Both the position numbers and the translations under genes were made by a program. A stretch of DNA of 30,326 nucleotides from an uncultured Oscillospiraceae bacterium (GTDB taxonomy: Bacteria; Bacillota; Clostridia; Oscillospirales; Ruminococcaceae). Below, piece by piece: positions 8,045-15,546 of this stretch (position 1 is the stretch's first letter; every line of letters begins with the position of its first letter). The notes beneath the pieces were generated by a model. That model ran no database searches and was not told where the DNA came from. It saw only the letters and a program-made list of their open reading frames with translations. The stretch lies in assembly GCA_934446455.1 (NCBI GenBank), contig CAKSEE010000034.1:1-30326 (forward strand). The letters are read 5' to 3'.

Positions 8045-8823
8045 TTCTTGAACAGATAGCCGAAAGGACGCGGCAGCGCGTTGAGGAGCTCTCAGCGGAG
8101 ATAACGCTGCATGAGGTAAGGGCGCAGGCGGAGAGCATGAGCGCCGATACGGACTTCCCGTTTGAAAGGGCGCTGCGCGGCGGGGACGTGTCGTTCATAT
8201 GCGAGGTGAAGCGCGCTTCGCCCTCAAAGGGCGTTATCGCGGAGAATTTTCCGTATCTTGACATAGCAAAAAGCTACGAGAGCGCGGGCGCGGCGGCTAT
8301 CAGCTGTCTTACGGAGCCGTACTGGTTCAGGGGCAGCAATCAGTATCTTAAGGAGATAGCGCGGGAGGTAAGCATTCCCGTGCTGCGCAAGGATTTTACC
8401 GTAAGCGAATACATGATATACGAGGCCAAGGCGCTCGGCGCGGCGGCGGTGCTGCTTATCTGCGCGATACTGTCGCCCGCGCAGCTTAAGGAGTATCTGG
8501 AGCTTGCGCATTCGCTCGGGCTTTCGGCGCTTGTCGAGGCGCACGACGAAGCCGAGGTGCGCACGGCAGTCGAAAGCGGCGCGCGCATAATCGGCGTGAA
8601 CAACCGCGACCTGCGCACGTTTGAGGTGGACATAACGAACTCCGCAAGGCTGCGCGGGCTTGTGCCGCGCGACAGGGTGTTCGTGTCCGAAAGCGGCATA
8701 ACCGCCCCGCAGGACGTGGCGCTGCTGCGTGAAAACGGCACGGACGCGGTGCTTATCGGCGAAACGCTTATGAGAAGCGCAGACAAGAAAGCGGCGCTTG
8801 ACGCGCTGAGAGGGATGACATGA
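8041..8823 (+). CDS. trpC: Indole-3-glycerol phosphate synthase
   Basis: 260 residues, a single-domain TIM barrel not fused to TrpF. It decarboxylates and closes the ring of CdRP to give indole-glycerol phosphate. The conserved barrel motifs are present: [11 protein letters not shown] (54-64), [48 protein letters not shown] and VLIGETLM. The lysines in the first two motifs and the following Glu are the family catalytic residues. ATGA overlaps join it to trpD and trpF, which implies translational coupling along the operon. Confidence 0.97.
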   Translation: MILEQIAERTRQRVEELSAEITLHEVRAQAESMSADTDFPFERALRGGDVSFICEVKRASPSKGVIAENFPYLDIAKSYESAGAAAISCLTEPYWFRGSNQYLKEIAREVSIPVLRKDFTVSEYMIYEAKALGAAAVLLICAILSPAQLKEYLELAHSLGLSALVEAHDEAEVRTAVESGARIIGVNNRDLRTFEVDITNSARLRGLVPRDRVFVSESGITAPQDVALLRENGTDAVLIGETLMRSADKKAALDALRGMT

Positions 8824-9431
8824 AAATAAAGCTCTGCGGAATGTCGCGCGAGTGCGACATAGACTATGCAAACGAGGCGCGTCCCGATTACATCGGGTTC
8901 GTTATAGACTACCCGAAAAGCCGCCGCAGCGTTACGCGCGAAAGGGCGGCGGAGCTTAAAGCGCGGCTTTCGCCCGGAATAAAGACGGTGGGCGTGTTTG
9001 TAAATTATCCCGAAACCGCTTGCGCGGACATGGCTGAGTGTGGTATAATAGACATGATACAGCTTCACGGAAGCGAGGACGCAGCGTATATAGCGCGGCT
9101 GAGGGCGCTCACCCGCGCGCCGGTAATAAAGGCGGTCAGGGTGGCGCGGCGCGCGGACATCGAAGCGGCGCTCCCGCTCGGCGCGGACTACCTGCTGCTT
9201 GACAGCGGGACAGGCTCGGGGCGCGCTTTCGACCACTCGCTTATCCCGCAGGGGTTTTCAGTTCCGTTTTTTCTGGCGGGAGGGCTTGCCCCCGACAATC
9301 TCGCCGCCGCGGCGCTTTCCGTGCGGCCGTTTGCGGTGGACATGAGCAGCGGCGTTGAAAGCGGCGGCTATAAGGACAGGGAAAAGATGATAAGCGCCGT
9401 CAATGCGGCAAGAGCGCTTGATACTATATGA
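8820..9431 (+). CDS. trpF: Phosphoribosylanthranilate isomerase
   Basis: 203 residues, the usual length for a free-standing TrpF. It rearranges N-phosphoribosylanthranilate to CdRP. The start MKIKLCGM carries the catalytic Cys of the family's KICG motif. Also visible are DYIGFVIDYPKSRR, VGVFVN, IQLHGSE, ADYLLLDSGTGSGRAFD with the catalytic Asp in LLDS, the phosphate-binding FLAGGL and VDMSSGVES. It overlaps trpC by 4 bases and ends 12 bases before trpB. Confidence 0.95.
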   Translation: MKIKLCGMSRECDIDYANEARPDYIGFVIDYPKSRRSVTRERAAELKARLSPGIKTVGVFVNYPETACADMAECGIIDMIQLHGSEDAAYIARLRALTRAPVIKAVRVARRADIEAALPLGADYLLLDSGTGSGRAFDHSLIPQGFSVPFFLAGGLAPDNLAAAALSVRPFAVDMSSGVESGGYKDREKMISAVNAARALDTI

Positions 9432-9443
9432 AAGGAAACGACT

Positions 9444-10628
9444 ATGGCAAAGGGAAGATACGGAGAGTTCGGCGGGCAGTATATCCCCGAAACGCTCATG
9501 CACGAGATACACAGGCTTGAGGAGGCTTACGACTACTACTCGCACAACGAGGAGTTCTTAAAGGAGCTTGACACGCTCGAGCGCGAATACGCGGGGCGTC
9601 CCTCGCTTTTGTACTACGCAGAGAAAATGACCCGCGACCTCGGCGGCGCCAAGATATACCTTAAGCGCGAGGATCTGAACCACACAGGCTCGCACAAGAT
9701 AAACAACGTGCTGGGACAGGCGCTGCTTGCAAAGAAAATGGGCAAGACCCGCATTATAGCCGAAACGGGCGCGGGGCAGCACGGCGTTGCTGCGGCGACC
9801 GCCGCGGCGCTTCTCGGGCTTGAGTGCGAGATATTCATGGGCAAGGAGGACACCGTAAGGCAGGCGCTCAACGTTTACCGCATGGAGCTTCTCGGTGCTA
9901 AGGTAAACCCCGTGACCACAGGCACAATGACCCTTAAGGACGCAGTAAACGAGGCGATGCGCGACTGGACGAAGCGCGTTGACGACACGCTCTACGTGCT
10001 GGGCTCGGTAATGGGACCGCACCCGTTTCCGATGATAGTGCGCGATTTTCAGAGCGTTATCTCCCGCGAGGCGCGCGCGCAGATCCTTGAAAAAGAGGGC
10101 AGGCTGCCCACGGCGGTAATGGCGTGCGTAGGCGGCGGCAGCAACGCTATGGGAATGTTCTACAACTTTATAAACGACAAGGACGTGCGCCTTATAGGCT
10201 GCGAGGCGGCGGGGCGCGGCGTGAACACGGGCGAAACGGCGGCTACCATAGCCACGGGTACGCTCGGCGTATTCCACGGCATGAAGAGCCTTTTCTGCCA
10301 GGACGAATACGGACAGATAGCGCCCGTATACTCCATCTCCGCAGGGCTTGACTACCCGGGCATAGGCCCCGAGCACGCGTATCTGCACGAAACTGGCAGG
10401 GCGGAGTACGTACCCGTGACCGACGATGAGGCGGTAAACGCGTTTGAATACATAGCGCGCACCGAGGGCATAATCTGCGCTATAGAGAGCGCGCACGCCG
10501 TAGCGCACATGATGAAGATAGCGCCCGCAATGAGCCGAGACGATATCATCATCTGCTGCTTAAGCGGGCGCGGCGACAAGGATGTTGCGGCAATTGCGAG
10601 ATACAGGGGGATAGACATTCATGAGTAA
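9444..10628 (+). CDS. trpB: Tryptophan synthase beta subunit
   Basis: 394 residues. The PLP enzyme condenses indole with serine. Lys85 in [15 protein letters not shown] is the Schiff-base lysine, AETGAGQHG carries the catalytic Glu, and GGGSNAMG binds the PLP phosphate. This is a TrpB1-type sequence of standard length, as expected next to trpA. AAAGGAAACGACT precedes the ATG as ribosome site and spacer. Its last 8 bases overlap the trpA start, consistent with equal production of the two subunits of the alpha-beta complex, which channels indole. Confidence 0.97.
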   Translation: MAKGRYGEFGGQYIPETLMHEIHRLEEAYDYYSHNEEFLKELDTLEREYAGRPSLLYYAEKMTRDLGGAKIYLKREDLNHTGSHKINNVLGQALLAKKMGKTRIIAETGAGQHGVAAATAAALLGLECEIFMGKEDTVRQALNVYRMELLGAKVNPVTTGTMTLKDAVNEAMRDWTKRVDDTLYVLGSVMGPHPFPMIVRDFQSVISREARAQILEKEGRLPTAVMACVGGGSNAMGMFYNFINDKDVRLIGCEAAGRGVNTGETAATIATGTLGVFHGMKSLFCQDEYGQIAPVYSISAGLDYPGIGPEHAYLHETGRAEYVPVTDDEAVNAFEYIARTEGIICAIESAHAVAHMMKIAPAMSRDDIIICCLSGRGDKDVAAIARYRGIDIHE

Positions 10629-11394
10629 TATAAAAAAGGCGTTTGAAAACAAAAAGGCGTTCATAGGCTTCCTGACGGCGGGCGACCCTACGTTCGAGGC
10701 GAGCTTTGAGAATATAATGGCGCTCGACAAGGCGGGCGCCGACCTTATCGAGATAGGCATACCGTTCAGCGACCCCATAGCGGAGGGTCCCGTTATACAG
10801 GGCGCGAATATCCGCGCGCTGAGCAACGGCATGACTACGGACAGGGCGTTTGAACTTGCAGAGCGCGTCCGCCGCGAAACGGACACGCCCATATGCTTTA
10901 TGACGTACCTTAACCCCGTGTTCAGATACGGCTACAGCAGGTTTTTCAGCAGGTGCAGGGAGATAGGCGTGGACGGTCTTATCTGCCCCGACCTTCCCTT
11001 TGAGGAGAAGCACGAGGCTTCAGACGTTGCGGAAAAGTACGGCGTTGACGTGATAAGCCTTATCGCCCCCACAAGCGAGGAGCGCGTGAAAATGATAGCA
11101 GCAGAGGCAAAGGGCTTTATCTACATCGTATCCAGCATGGGCGTGACGGGCGTGCGCACCGAGATAAAGACCGACCTCGGCGCTATTATGGCAAGCGTAA
11201 GGGCGGCGACGGACGTCCCCGCGGCGATAGGCTTCGGCATAAGCAGTCCAGAGGCTGCGGCGAAAATGGCGGGTCTGTCGGACGGCGCTATAATGGGAAG
11301 CGCGCTTGTAAGGCTTGTCGAGGAATTCGGCGAGAGCGCCGCAGACGAGATATACGGCTTCGCAAAGCGCGTTGCGGAAGCGGTTCACGCATAA
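10621..11394 (+). CDS. trpA: Tryptophan synthase alpha subunit
   Basis: 257 residues of the TIM-barrel subunit that cleaves indole-glycerol phosphate to indole and glyceraldehyde phosphate. Glu44 in [11 protein letters not shown] matches the catalytic Glu49 of the E. coli enzyme. The position of E. coli Asp60 is Glu55 here, in [11 protein letters not shown]. The phosphate site [10 protein letters not shown] and a C-terminal [11 protein letters not shown] are intact. It is the last gene of the operon. No good plus-strand T-tract follows it before the repeat element at 11434, so termination may use hairpins inside that element. Confidence 0.96.
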   Translation: MSNIKKAFENKKAFIGFLTAGDPTFEASFENIMALDKAGADLIEIGIPFSDPIAEGPVIQGANIRALSNGMTTDRAFELAERVRRETDTPICFMTYLNPVFRYGYSRFFSRCREIGVDGLICPDLPFEEKHEASDVAEKYGVDVISLIAPTSEERVKMIAAEAKGFIYIVSSMGVTGVRTEIKTDLGAIMASVRAATDVPAAIGFGISSPEAAAKMAGLSDGAIMGSALVRLVEEFGESAADEIYGFAKRVAEAVHA

Positions 11395-11404
11395 ATACGA
11401 AAAA

Positions 11405-11433
11405 GTCACCCGAACGAAAACCGTTCGGGTGAC
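11405..11433 (-). terminator. Terminator hairpin, copy with the minus-strand T-tract
   Basis: GTCACCCGAACG pairs with CGTTCGGGTGAC around an AAAAC loop. On the minus strand the stem is followed by TTTTTCG. It would end transcripts of the flavodoxin side. The 29 bases are repeated exactly at 11655-11683, on the other side of the repeat element. Confidence 0.8.
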
Positions 11434-11654
11434 TCAGCTTGTCGAAAAAGTATGTTATGCCCGCGAAGCGGGTTTTGAAATCCGTTTTTTGTCACGGCTC
11501 AGCCGGGGCAAAAAACACTTCTATCCGCACAAGTGTGCAAGCGACACCTCGCTGCGCTCGGCTTACGCAACGCGACGGCTTACGCCTTACGCGACCGTGC
11601 GCGCAGTGCGGATGTTCCTGTCGGAAAAGTCGCAAGACTTTTTCGACAGACTCA
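11434..11654 (+). mobile_element. MITE-like hairpin element bracketed by duplicated terminator
   Basis: The 221-base element has perfect 10-base inverted ends, GTCGAAAAAG (11441-11450) and CTTTTTCGAC (11638-11647). Inside are a GCCCGCGAAGCGGG hairpin, a T-rich/A-rich hairpin around 11486-11516, and AAAACACTTCT. A 91-base core is bounded by ATCCGCAC (11523-11530) and GTGCGGAT (11606-11613), followed by the hairpin AAAAGTCGCAAGACTTTT. No transposase is encoded. The two copies of the 29-base terminator on either side look like a long target duplication, but a mechanism is only inferred. Confidence 0.7.
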
Positions 11655-11683
11655 GTCACCCGAACGAAAACCGTTCGGGTGAC
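11655..11683 (-). terminator. Second, identical copy of the terminator hairpin
   Basis: All 29 bases match 11405-11433. On the minus strand this copy meets the transcript first, and the bases after it belong to the element, so it has no T-tract of its own. Confidence 0.75.
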
Positions 11684-11692
11684 TTGCCATAT

Positions 11693-11945
11693 TCACGATA
11701 TCCACATAATAATCAGCCCTACAAGCGCCGCCATAACCGCAAACACGGGAATCAAAGGGACGCACGCCTTTACGTGAAACCACTTCTGCGCGTACTCCCT
11801 GTCCTATGCTCCGCGCCGGGCAGCCGCCACCGCTTGACGCGCGGGAAGAATATCCGGTCAATGATGAACGTGTCGAATGCGAAAATCGCTAACACATGGC
11901 AAAGCGCGGCGAGAGCGCCCTGCGGGCGGTTTTGCAGGAGGATTT
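11693..11945 (-). pseudogene. C-terminal relic of a small membrane protein, frameshifted
   Basis: Downstream of the flavodoxin gene on the minus strand, a frame without a start reads LAIFAFDTFIIDRIFFPRVK and then WRLPGAEH. After a one-base loss near 11800 it continues REYAQKWFHVKACVPLIPVF, AVMAALVGLIIMWIS and a stop at 11693. The last part is a clear transmembrane helix. The amino end is missing: no Met with a ribosome site precedes it before the flavodoxin stop. I do not recognise the parent family. The charged RVKRW loop between hydrophobic stretches fits an integral membrane protein. It probably once belonged to this operon. Confidence 0.6.
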
Positions 11946-11947
11946 TA

Positions 11948-12424
11948 TCAGCCGTTCATGACCTTTTCAGCCCACTTTTTCATATCCGCTTCGGAAGCCC
12001 TGTTGAGCATCATTCCGTCCGCCCACTTAGCGCCCTTTGCACAGGGGGCGAGGTCGCTGACCGTCTTGCCCAGACCGCTGCCGCCCGAGGTCGCGAAAAG
12101 CGCTATCGTCTTGCCCGAAAAGTCGTAGCTCTCAAGAAACGTCTTGATTATCGTGGGCGCGGTGTACCACCACACGGGGAAGCCGATGAATACAACGTCG
12201 TACTTGTCCATGTCGGGCAGCCTGCGCGCTATTTCGGGGCGGGAAGAGGGGTCCTTCATCTCAACCGTGCTGCGGCTGTTCTTGTCCTGCCAGTCAAGGT
12301 CTGCGCGGGTGTAGGGCTGCGCGGGCTCTATCTCAAAGAGGTCCGTTCCCGCCGCCTCTGCAAGGCGTTCCGCAGCGCCCTTTGTTACGCCGCTTGCCGA
12401 AAAATACGCTGTCAGTGCTTTCAT
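11948..12424 (-). CDS. Flavodoxin-like FMN protein
   Basis: 158 residues, a short-chain flavodoxin (Flavodoxin_4-like). The N-terminal phosphate loop for FMN is AYFSASGVTKGAAERL (6-21). YDVVFIGFPVWWYTAPTIIK and LFATSGGSGLGKT form the isoalloxazine-side loops, with the two Trp residues typical of this group. It would carry electrons in the cytoplasm; these proteins often lie near aldo/keto reductases, as the mini-gene just upstream suggests. AAGGAGGACACATT gives the ribosome site. It lies 38 bases after the mini-gene and follows the TetR gene on the same strand, so it is probably controlled by that regulator. Confidence 0.9.
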   Translation of the reverse strand: MKALTAYFSASGVTKGAAERLAEAAGTDLFEIEPAQPYTRADLDWQDKNSRSTVEMKDPSSRPEIARRLPDMDKYDVVFIGFPVWWYTAPTIIKTFLESYDFSGKTIALFATSGGSGLGKTVSDLAPCAKGAKWADGMMLNRASEADMKKWAEKVMNG

Positions 12425-12462
12425 AATGTGTCCTCCTTATAATACGGGGTATCCCCCTTTAT

Positions 12463-12630
12463 TTACTGTTTCGTTATCCCAGCTTCTTCAAGCCACGCGG
12501 AGATATCCTGCGCTGAAGTGCCCGAGCCGAAGCGCCGAGCGCGCACCTTGTCCGCCCTGCCAGAGCTCACGCAGCCAACGCAGAGCTTTGACACGTTAAT
12601 GCCTGTCCTGCCGAGTTCCGTATATTCCAT
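12463..12630 (-). CDS. 55-residue mini-protein with aldo/keto-reductase-like N-terminus
   Basis: The ATG at 12630 has GGGAGG 7-8 bases upstream. The first 20 residues, MEYTELGRTGINVSKLCVGC, match the opening strand and first barrel region of aldo/keto reductases. The rest (VSSGRADKV to the end, finishing SAWLEEAGITKQ) does not follow that family. The catalytic Asp, Tyr, Lys and His of a reductase are absent. The likeliest explanation is an internal deletion that fused the start of a reductase gene to other sequence. The good ribosome site means it may still be translated. It sits between the TetR gene and the flavodoxin gene and shares their transcript. Confidence 0.6.
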   Translation of the reverse strand: MEYTELGRTGINVSKLCVGCVSSGRADKVRARRFGSGTSAQDISAWLEEAGITKQ

Positions 12631-12643
12631 TCCGGTACCTCCC

Positions 12644-13267
12644 TTACACGTTAAGAAGCCGCCGCACCTCGCGCACGGTTATTTCGTATACCGACATATA
12701 CACATATTCTACCCCCGCCTGAAGCATTGCGCCGCGCTGTTTTTGCGTTACAGAGGTGAAGGGGTATATCCCGAACATAAACGGGAAGAATGCGAAAATA
12801 AAGTCCTGCCTGTCCTGCTTTGACATTTCAGCAAAGAACGTTTTAAGGCACGTATCCACCGCCTTTATCGCGCCGCCGTACGCGCGCTTGAACTCCACAA
12901 GGCGCTCCATGCGGCTGTTGGCTTCCATGTCGTAGAGGTTCATCGACAGCAGCTTAAGCAGGGTAACGCGCTCCTCGAGCGAGTGCGCAAGCGCCTGCGC
13001 GAAGTCCTCGCGGCTCATCTCAGCGTTATCCGCGCAAAGCCGCGCGAGCGTCTGCGCCCACAGCACGTACTCCCTCTGAAAGAGCGCCAGAAATATCTCC
13101 TCTTTCGTCTGAAAATAGTTGTAGATCGATGTCCGCGTAAACGATGTTTTCGCGGCAATGTCCTTTATCGTGATGTCCTTGAAGCTTTTTACGGCGTAGA
13201 GCCTTGCGCACGCTTCAATGATCTCGTCCGTGCGCGATTCTGTATGCTCTTTTGAGGCTTTCGGCAT
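12644..13267 (-). CDS. TetR/AcrR-family transcriptional regulator
   Basis: 207 residues. The N-terminal HTH is clear: IIEACARLYAVKSFKDITI, DIAAKTSFTRTSIYNYFQTK and EEIFLALFQREY. The C-terminal ligand domain (about 70-207) has no recognised specificity. Family members repress nearby genes and release DNA on binding a small molecule. The promoter region carries two near-identical 13-base palindromes, and the downstream genes are the mini-gene and flavodoxin 13 bases on, so it very likely controls its own operon. The ligand is unknown. GAGGGGAGAACAGA precedes the ATG. Confidence 0.93.
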   Translation of the reverse strand: MPKASKEHTESRTDEIIEACARLYAVKSFKDITIKDIAAKTSFTRTSIYNYFQTKEEIFLALFQREYVLWAQTLARLCADNAEMSREDFAQALAHSLEERVTLLKLLSMNLYDMEANSRMERLVEFKRAYGGAIKAVDTCLKTFFAEMSKQDRQDFIFAFFPFMFGIYPFTSVTQKQRGAMLQAGVEYVYMSVYEITVREVRRLLNV

Positions 13268-13290
13268 TCTGTTCTCCCCTCGTTTTATTC

Positions 13291-13340
13291 TGACACGGTG
13301 TCAGCATCTGGATTATAGCACTATTCTGACACGGCGTCAA
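13291..13340 (-). promoter_or_regulatory. TetR operon promoter with two palindromic operators
   Basis: On the minus strand, TTGACG (13335-13340) and TATAAT (13312-13317) are 17 bases apart. TGACACGGTGTCA (13291-13303) lies downstream of the -10 box near the transcription start. TGACACGGCGTCA (13327-13339) covers the -35 box. Two operators in these places would block the polymerase, as expected for autoregulation by the TetR protein. Confidence 0.88.
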
Positions 13341-13344
13341 TAGG

Positions 13345-13740
13345 GTAATGGGAATTTTCATCAGCCTTTCATAAAACGACCGCAGGGGGCGGGAGCGCCG
13401 CATTCGGCGCGGGGAATTTTTACGCCGTGCTCAGCGGGGGCAACGTGCCGCTTTGGCAAGCGAGAAGCCCCTGTGAGTGGCGGGCGCTTAACTTGTATAG
13501 CGCAGCCGGAAGCTAAATTGAGCGCTCGACCTCTGGTGAGGGCTTTTGCCGAGCATGGCATACCGCACCAAAGAAGCGGCGCAATGCCCCTGCGGGTGCT
13601 TACCCGCGCACCAAGCGCCGCAAAACAGCGCGCCGCGCCCCGCGGGCGCAAATTCCCGCGCTGAAAACAGCGCATTGCTCCCCGCCGGGCGCGGCGTAAA
13701 ATAATCATGCCGAAAGCGGCGCCAAGCCCCCGCAAGGGGT
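13345..13740. repeat. GC-rich non-coding repeat block
   Basis: About 400 bases without a credible gene. A 21-base motif, AAGCGGCGC then about four variable bases then GCCCCYGC, occurs at 13573-13593 and 13713-13733 on the plus strand and inverted at 13434-13454. Several short hairpins are interspersed, among them GCGCCGCATTCGGCGC around 13395. Open frames over it on both strands have compositions expected from GC-rich noise and match no family. The lysA transcript must end in or near it; no T-tract terminator is obvious. Confidence 0.6.
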
Positions 13741-13746
13741 GCCCAC

Positions 13747-15009
13747 TTATTTGAAGGAGTATTCGGAGAAGTCGAAGGTCGCGAAGTAGTCCTGCGGCGT
13801 TTCCGCACGGCGGATAAGCTTCACGCTGCCGTCCTCGCGCAGGAGAAGCTCCGCGCTGCGCAGCTTGCCGTTGTAGTTGTAGCCCATTGAGAAGCCGTGC
13901 GCGCCCGTGTCGTGGATATAGATGAGGTCGCCGATGTCGATTTTCGGCAGGCTTCTGTCCTTTGCGAACTTGTCGCAGTTCTCACAAAGACCGCCTACGA
14001 CGTCGTAAACGTGGTCGCAGGGCGCTTCCTCCTTGCCAAGGACGGTGATGTGGTGGTACGCGCCGTATATTGCGGGGCGCATGAGGTTCGCCGCGCACGC
14101 GTCAACGCCGATGTATTCCTTGTAGATGTGCTTTTCGCGGATAGCCCTTGTAACGAGCGCGCCGTAGGGCGCGAGCATGAATCGCCCAAGCTCCGTAAAG
14201 AGCGCGACGTTCCCCATGCCCGCGGGTACGAGTATCTCCTCGTACGCCTCGCGGACCTTTTCGCCGATAACGGCAATGTCGTTCTGGTGGTCTGCGGGGG
14301 TGTAGTCAACGCCTACGCCGCCGCTTAAGTTGATAAAGCTGAGCTCCACGCCCGCTTTCTCCTTTATCTCAACTGCCGCCCTGAACAGAATGCGCGCGAG
14401 GGTGGGGTAGTAGTCGTTGGTGAGCGTGTTTGAGGCGAGGAACGAGTGCATTCCGAACACCTTTGCGCCCTTTTCCTTGAGTATCCTGTAGCCCTCTATT
14501 ATCTGGTCGTGCGTGAAGCCGTACTTGGCGTCGCGCGGCGTGTCCATAACGTTGGCGCTGCCGTCCGTCTTGAACTCCCCTCCGGGGTTGTAGCGGCAGC
14601 ATATCGTTTCGGGAATCCCCGTAAGCTTGTCGAGGACGTCTATGTGCGTGAAGTCGTCGAGGTTGATTATAGCGCCCAGCTTGTACGCCTCCTTAAAGTC
14701 AAGGTCGGGCGTTTCGTTTGAGGAAAACATGATGTCATGCTGCTTTGCGCCTACCTTGTCGGACAGCAGAAGCTCGGTGTAGCTCGAGCAGTCGAAGCCG
14801 CAGCCCTCCTCGCGCAGAACCTGCATTATGAACGGGTTAGGCGTGGCCTTTACCGCAAAATACTCGCGGAAGCCCTTGTTCCACGCGAACGCCGCCTTAA
14901 GCCTGCGCGCGTTCTCGCGTATGCCCTTTTCGTCGTAAATATGGAACGGCGTGGGGTAGGTGAGCGCTATCTGCTCAGCCTGCTCCTTTGTAATAAACGG
15001 TTTTTTCAT
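13747..15009 (-). CDS. lysA: Diaminopimelate decarboxylase
   Basis: 420 residues of a fold-type III PLP enzyme. It makes lysine from meso-diaminopimelate in the cytoplasm. Lys54 in YFAVKATPNPF is the PLP lysine. SFINLSGGVGVDY holds the phosphate-binding glycines, and FTELGRFMLAPYGALV and the catalytic-Cys region GGLCENCDKFAKDR are present. In many family members the last motif reads closer to GxxCESxD, and here it is CENCD. GAAAGGACGATAACC precedes the ATG. The upstream gap to the membrane-protein gene is filled by a MITE-like element, and no clear sigma-A promoter was found there. A carboxynorspermidine decarboxylase is a related alternative, but length and motifs favour LysA. Confidence 0.9.
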   Translation of the reverse strand: MKKPFITKEQAEQIALTYPTPFHIYDEKGIRENARRLKAAFAWNKGFREYFAVKATPNPFIMQVLREEGCGFDCSSYTELLLSDKVGAKQHDIMFSSNETPDLDFKEAYKLGAIINLDDFTHIDVLDKLTGIPETICCRYNPGGEFKTDGSANVMDTPRDAKYGFTHDQIIEGYRILKEKGAKVFGMHSFLASNTLTNDYYPTLARILFRAAVEIKEKAGVELSFINLSGGVGVDYTPADHQNDIAVIGEKVREAYEEILVPAGMGNVALFTELGRFMLAPYGALVTRAIREKHIYKEYIGVDACAANLMRPAIYGAYHHITVLGKEEAPCDHVYDVVGGLCENCDKFAKDRSLPKIDIGDLIYIHDTGAHGFSMGYNYNGKLRSAELLLREDGSVKLIRRAETPQDYFATFDFSEYSFK

Positions 15010-15043
15010 GGTTATCGTCCTTTCTGTTATCTATATCAGGGAA

Positions 15044-15192
15044 CCTCTAAAAAGCGGTTTGAAAAGGGAAAATGGGTAGAGTGCGCCGAATGCGATGAAA
15101 GCCGACGAAGTAAAGCTGTATGCCTTACGAGGAGGTTTGAAGAAGCAGTCGGTGTGCTATACACATTTTCACTCAAACAAGGTTTTTAGAGG
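15044..15192. mobile_element. 149-bp MITE-like element with long imperfect inverted ends
   Basis: CCTCTAAAAA (15044-15053) matches TTTTTAGAGG (15183-15192) perfectly in inverted orientation. The similarity extends inward for about 40 bases: GGTTTGAAAAGGGAAAATG on the left against the complement of CATTTTCACTCAAAC on the right, then GTAGAGTGCGCCGA against GTATAGCACACCGA. It codes for no transposase. It lies 7 bases after the small membrane-protein gene and 34 bases before lysA. An internal open frame runs on through the right end and is probably chance. Confidence 0.75.
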
Positions 15193-15198
15193 TGACCA

Positions 15199-15525
15199 TC
15201 AGATTATCGGCAGCGACAGCACGAACAGCGCCGCCGTAAAAACAGCCTTTGCAATAATAAAAGCGCGCCTTGTCGTGCGGAATCCCTTTTCAGAGATACG
15301 CTCGGGCCTGCTGAATATGTTGGTGTGCTGCGGGCATACCGAGCACAGCGAAAACACGCCGTAAAGTATAAGCAGCGCCACAAGCAGTATGATGTTGCCG
15401 CCGTCAGTAATTCCGAGCGCCATTATAACTATCATAGCCGCCGCAGCGCACGCTGCAAGCGCCCCGCAGAATATCTCGGCGAGCCTTTCGCCTTTAGTGT
15501 AGCTCAGCTTGTCGGGGACGGTCAT
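15199..15525 (-). CDS. Small integral membrane protein of unknown function
   Basis: 108 residues. Three hydrophobic helices are visible: about 18-39, 44-64 with ILLVALLILYGVFSL, and 88-108 with FTAALFVLSLPII. A short Cys/Pro-containing loop (CSVCPQHTNIFSRPERI) lies between helices two and three. AAAGGAGTACGCC precedes the ATG. It starts 21 bases after the esterase gene, so the two are co-transcribed. I do not recognise the family. A role in the same process as the esterase is possible but nothing in the sequence shows it. Confidence 0.75.
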   Translation of the reverse strand: MTVPDKLSYTKGERLAEIFCGALAACAAAAMIVIMALGITDGGNIILLVALLILYGVFSLCSVCPQHTNIFSRPERISEKGFRTTRRAFIIAKAVFTAALFVLSLPII

Positions 15526-15546
15526 GGCGTACTCCTTTCTGAGGGT

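Noticed and set aside
11315..12442. Plus-strand open frame of 375 codons over the trpA end, repeat element and flavodoxin gene
   Set aside because: It crosses trpA, both hairpin copies and the real flavodoxin gene on the other strand, has Arg/Ala-rich shadow composition and no ribosome site.
13361..13735. Minus-strand open frame of 124 codons in the GC-rich block
   Set aside because: Arg/Ala/Gly-rich translation of repeated GC-rich units, with no ribosome site and no conserved motif.
13345..13740. CRISPR array
   Set aside because: The repeated motifs are few, differ in orientation and spacing, and no cas genes are present.
15095..15364. Open frame through the MITE-like element into the membrane-protein gene
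   Set aside because: It runs antisense into a real gene and has no transposase motif.
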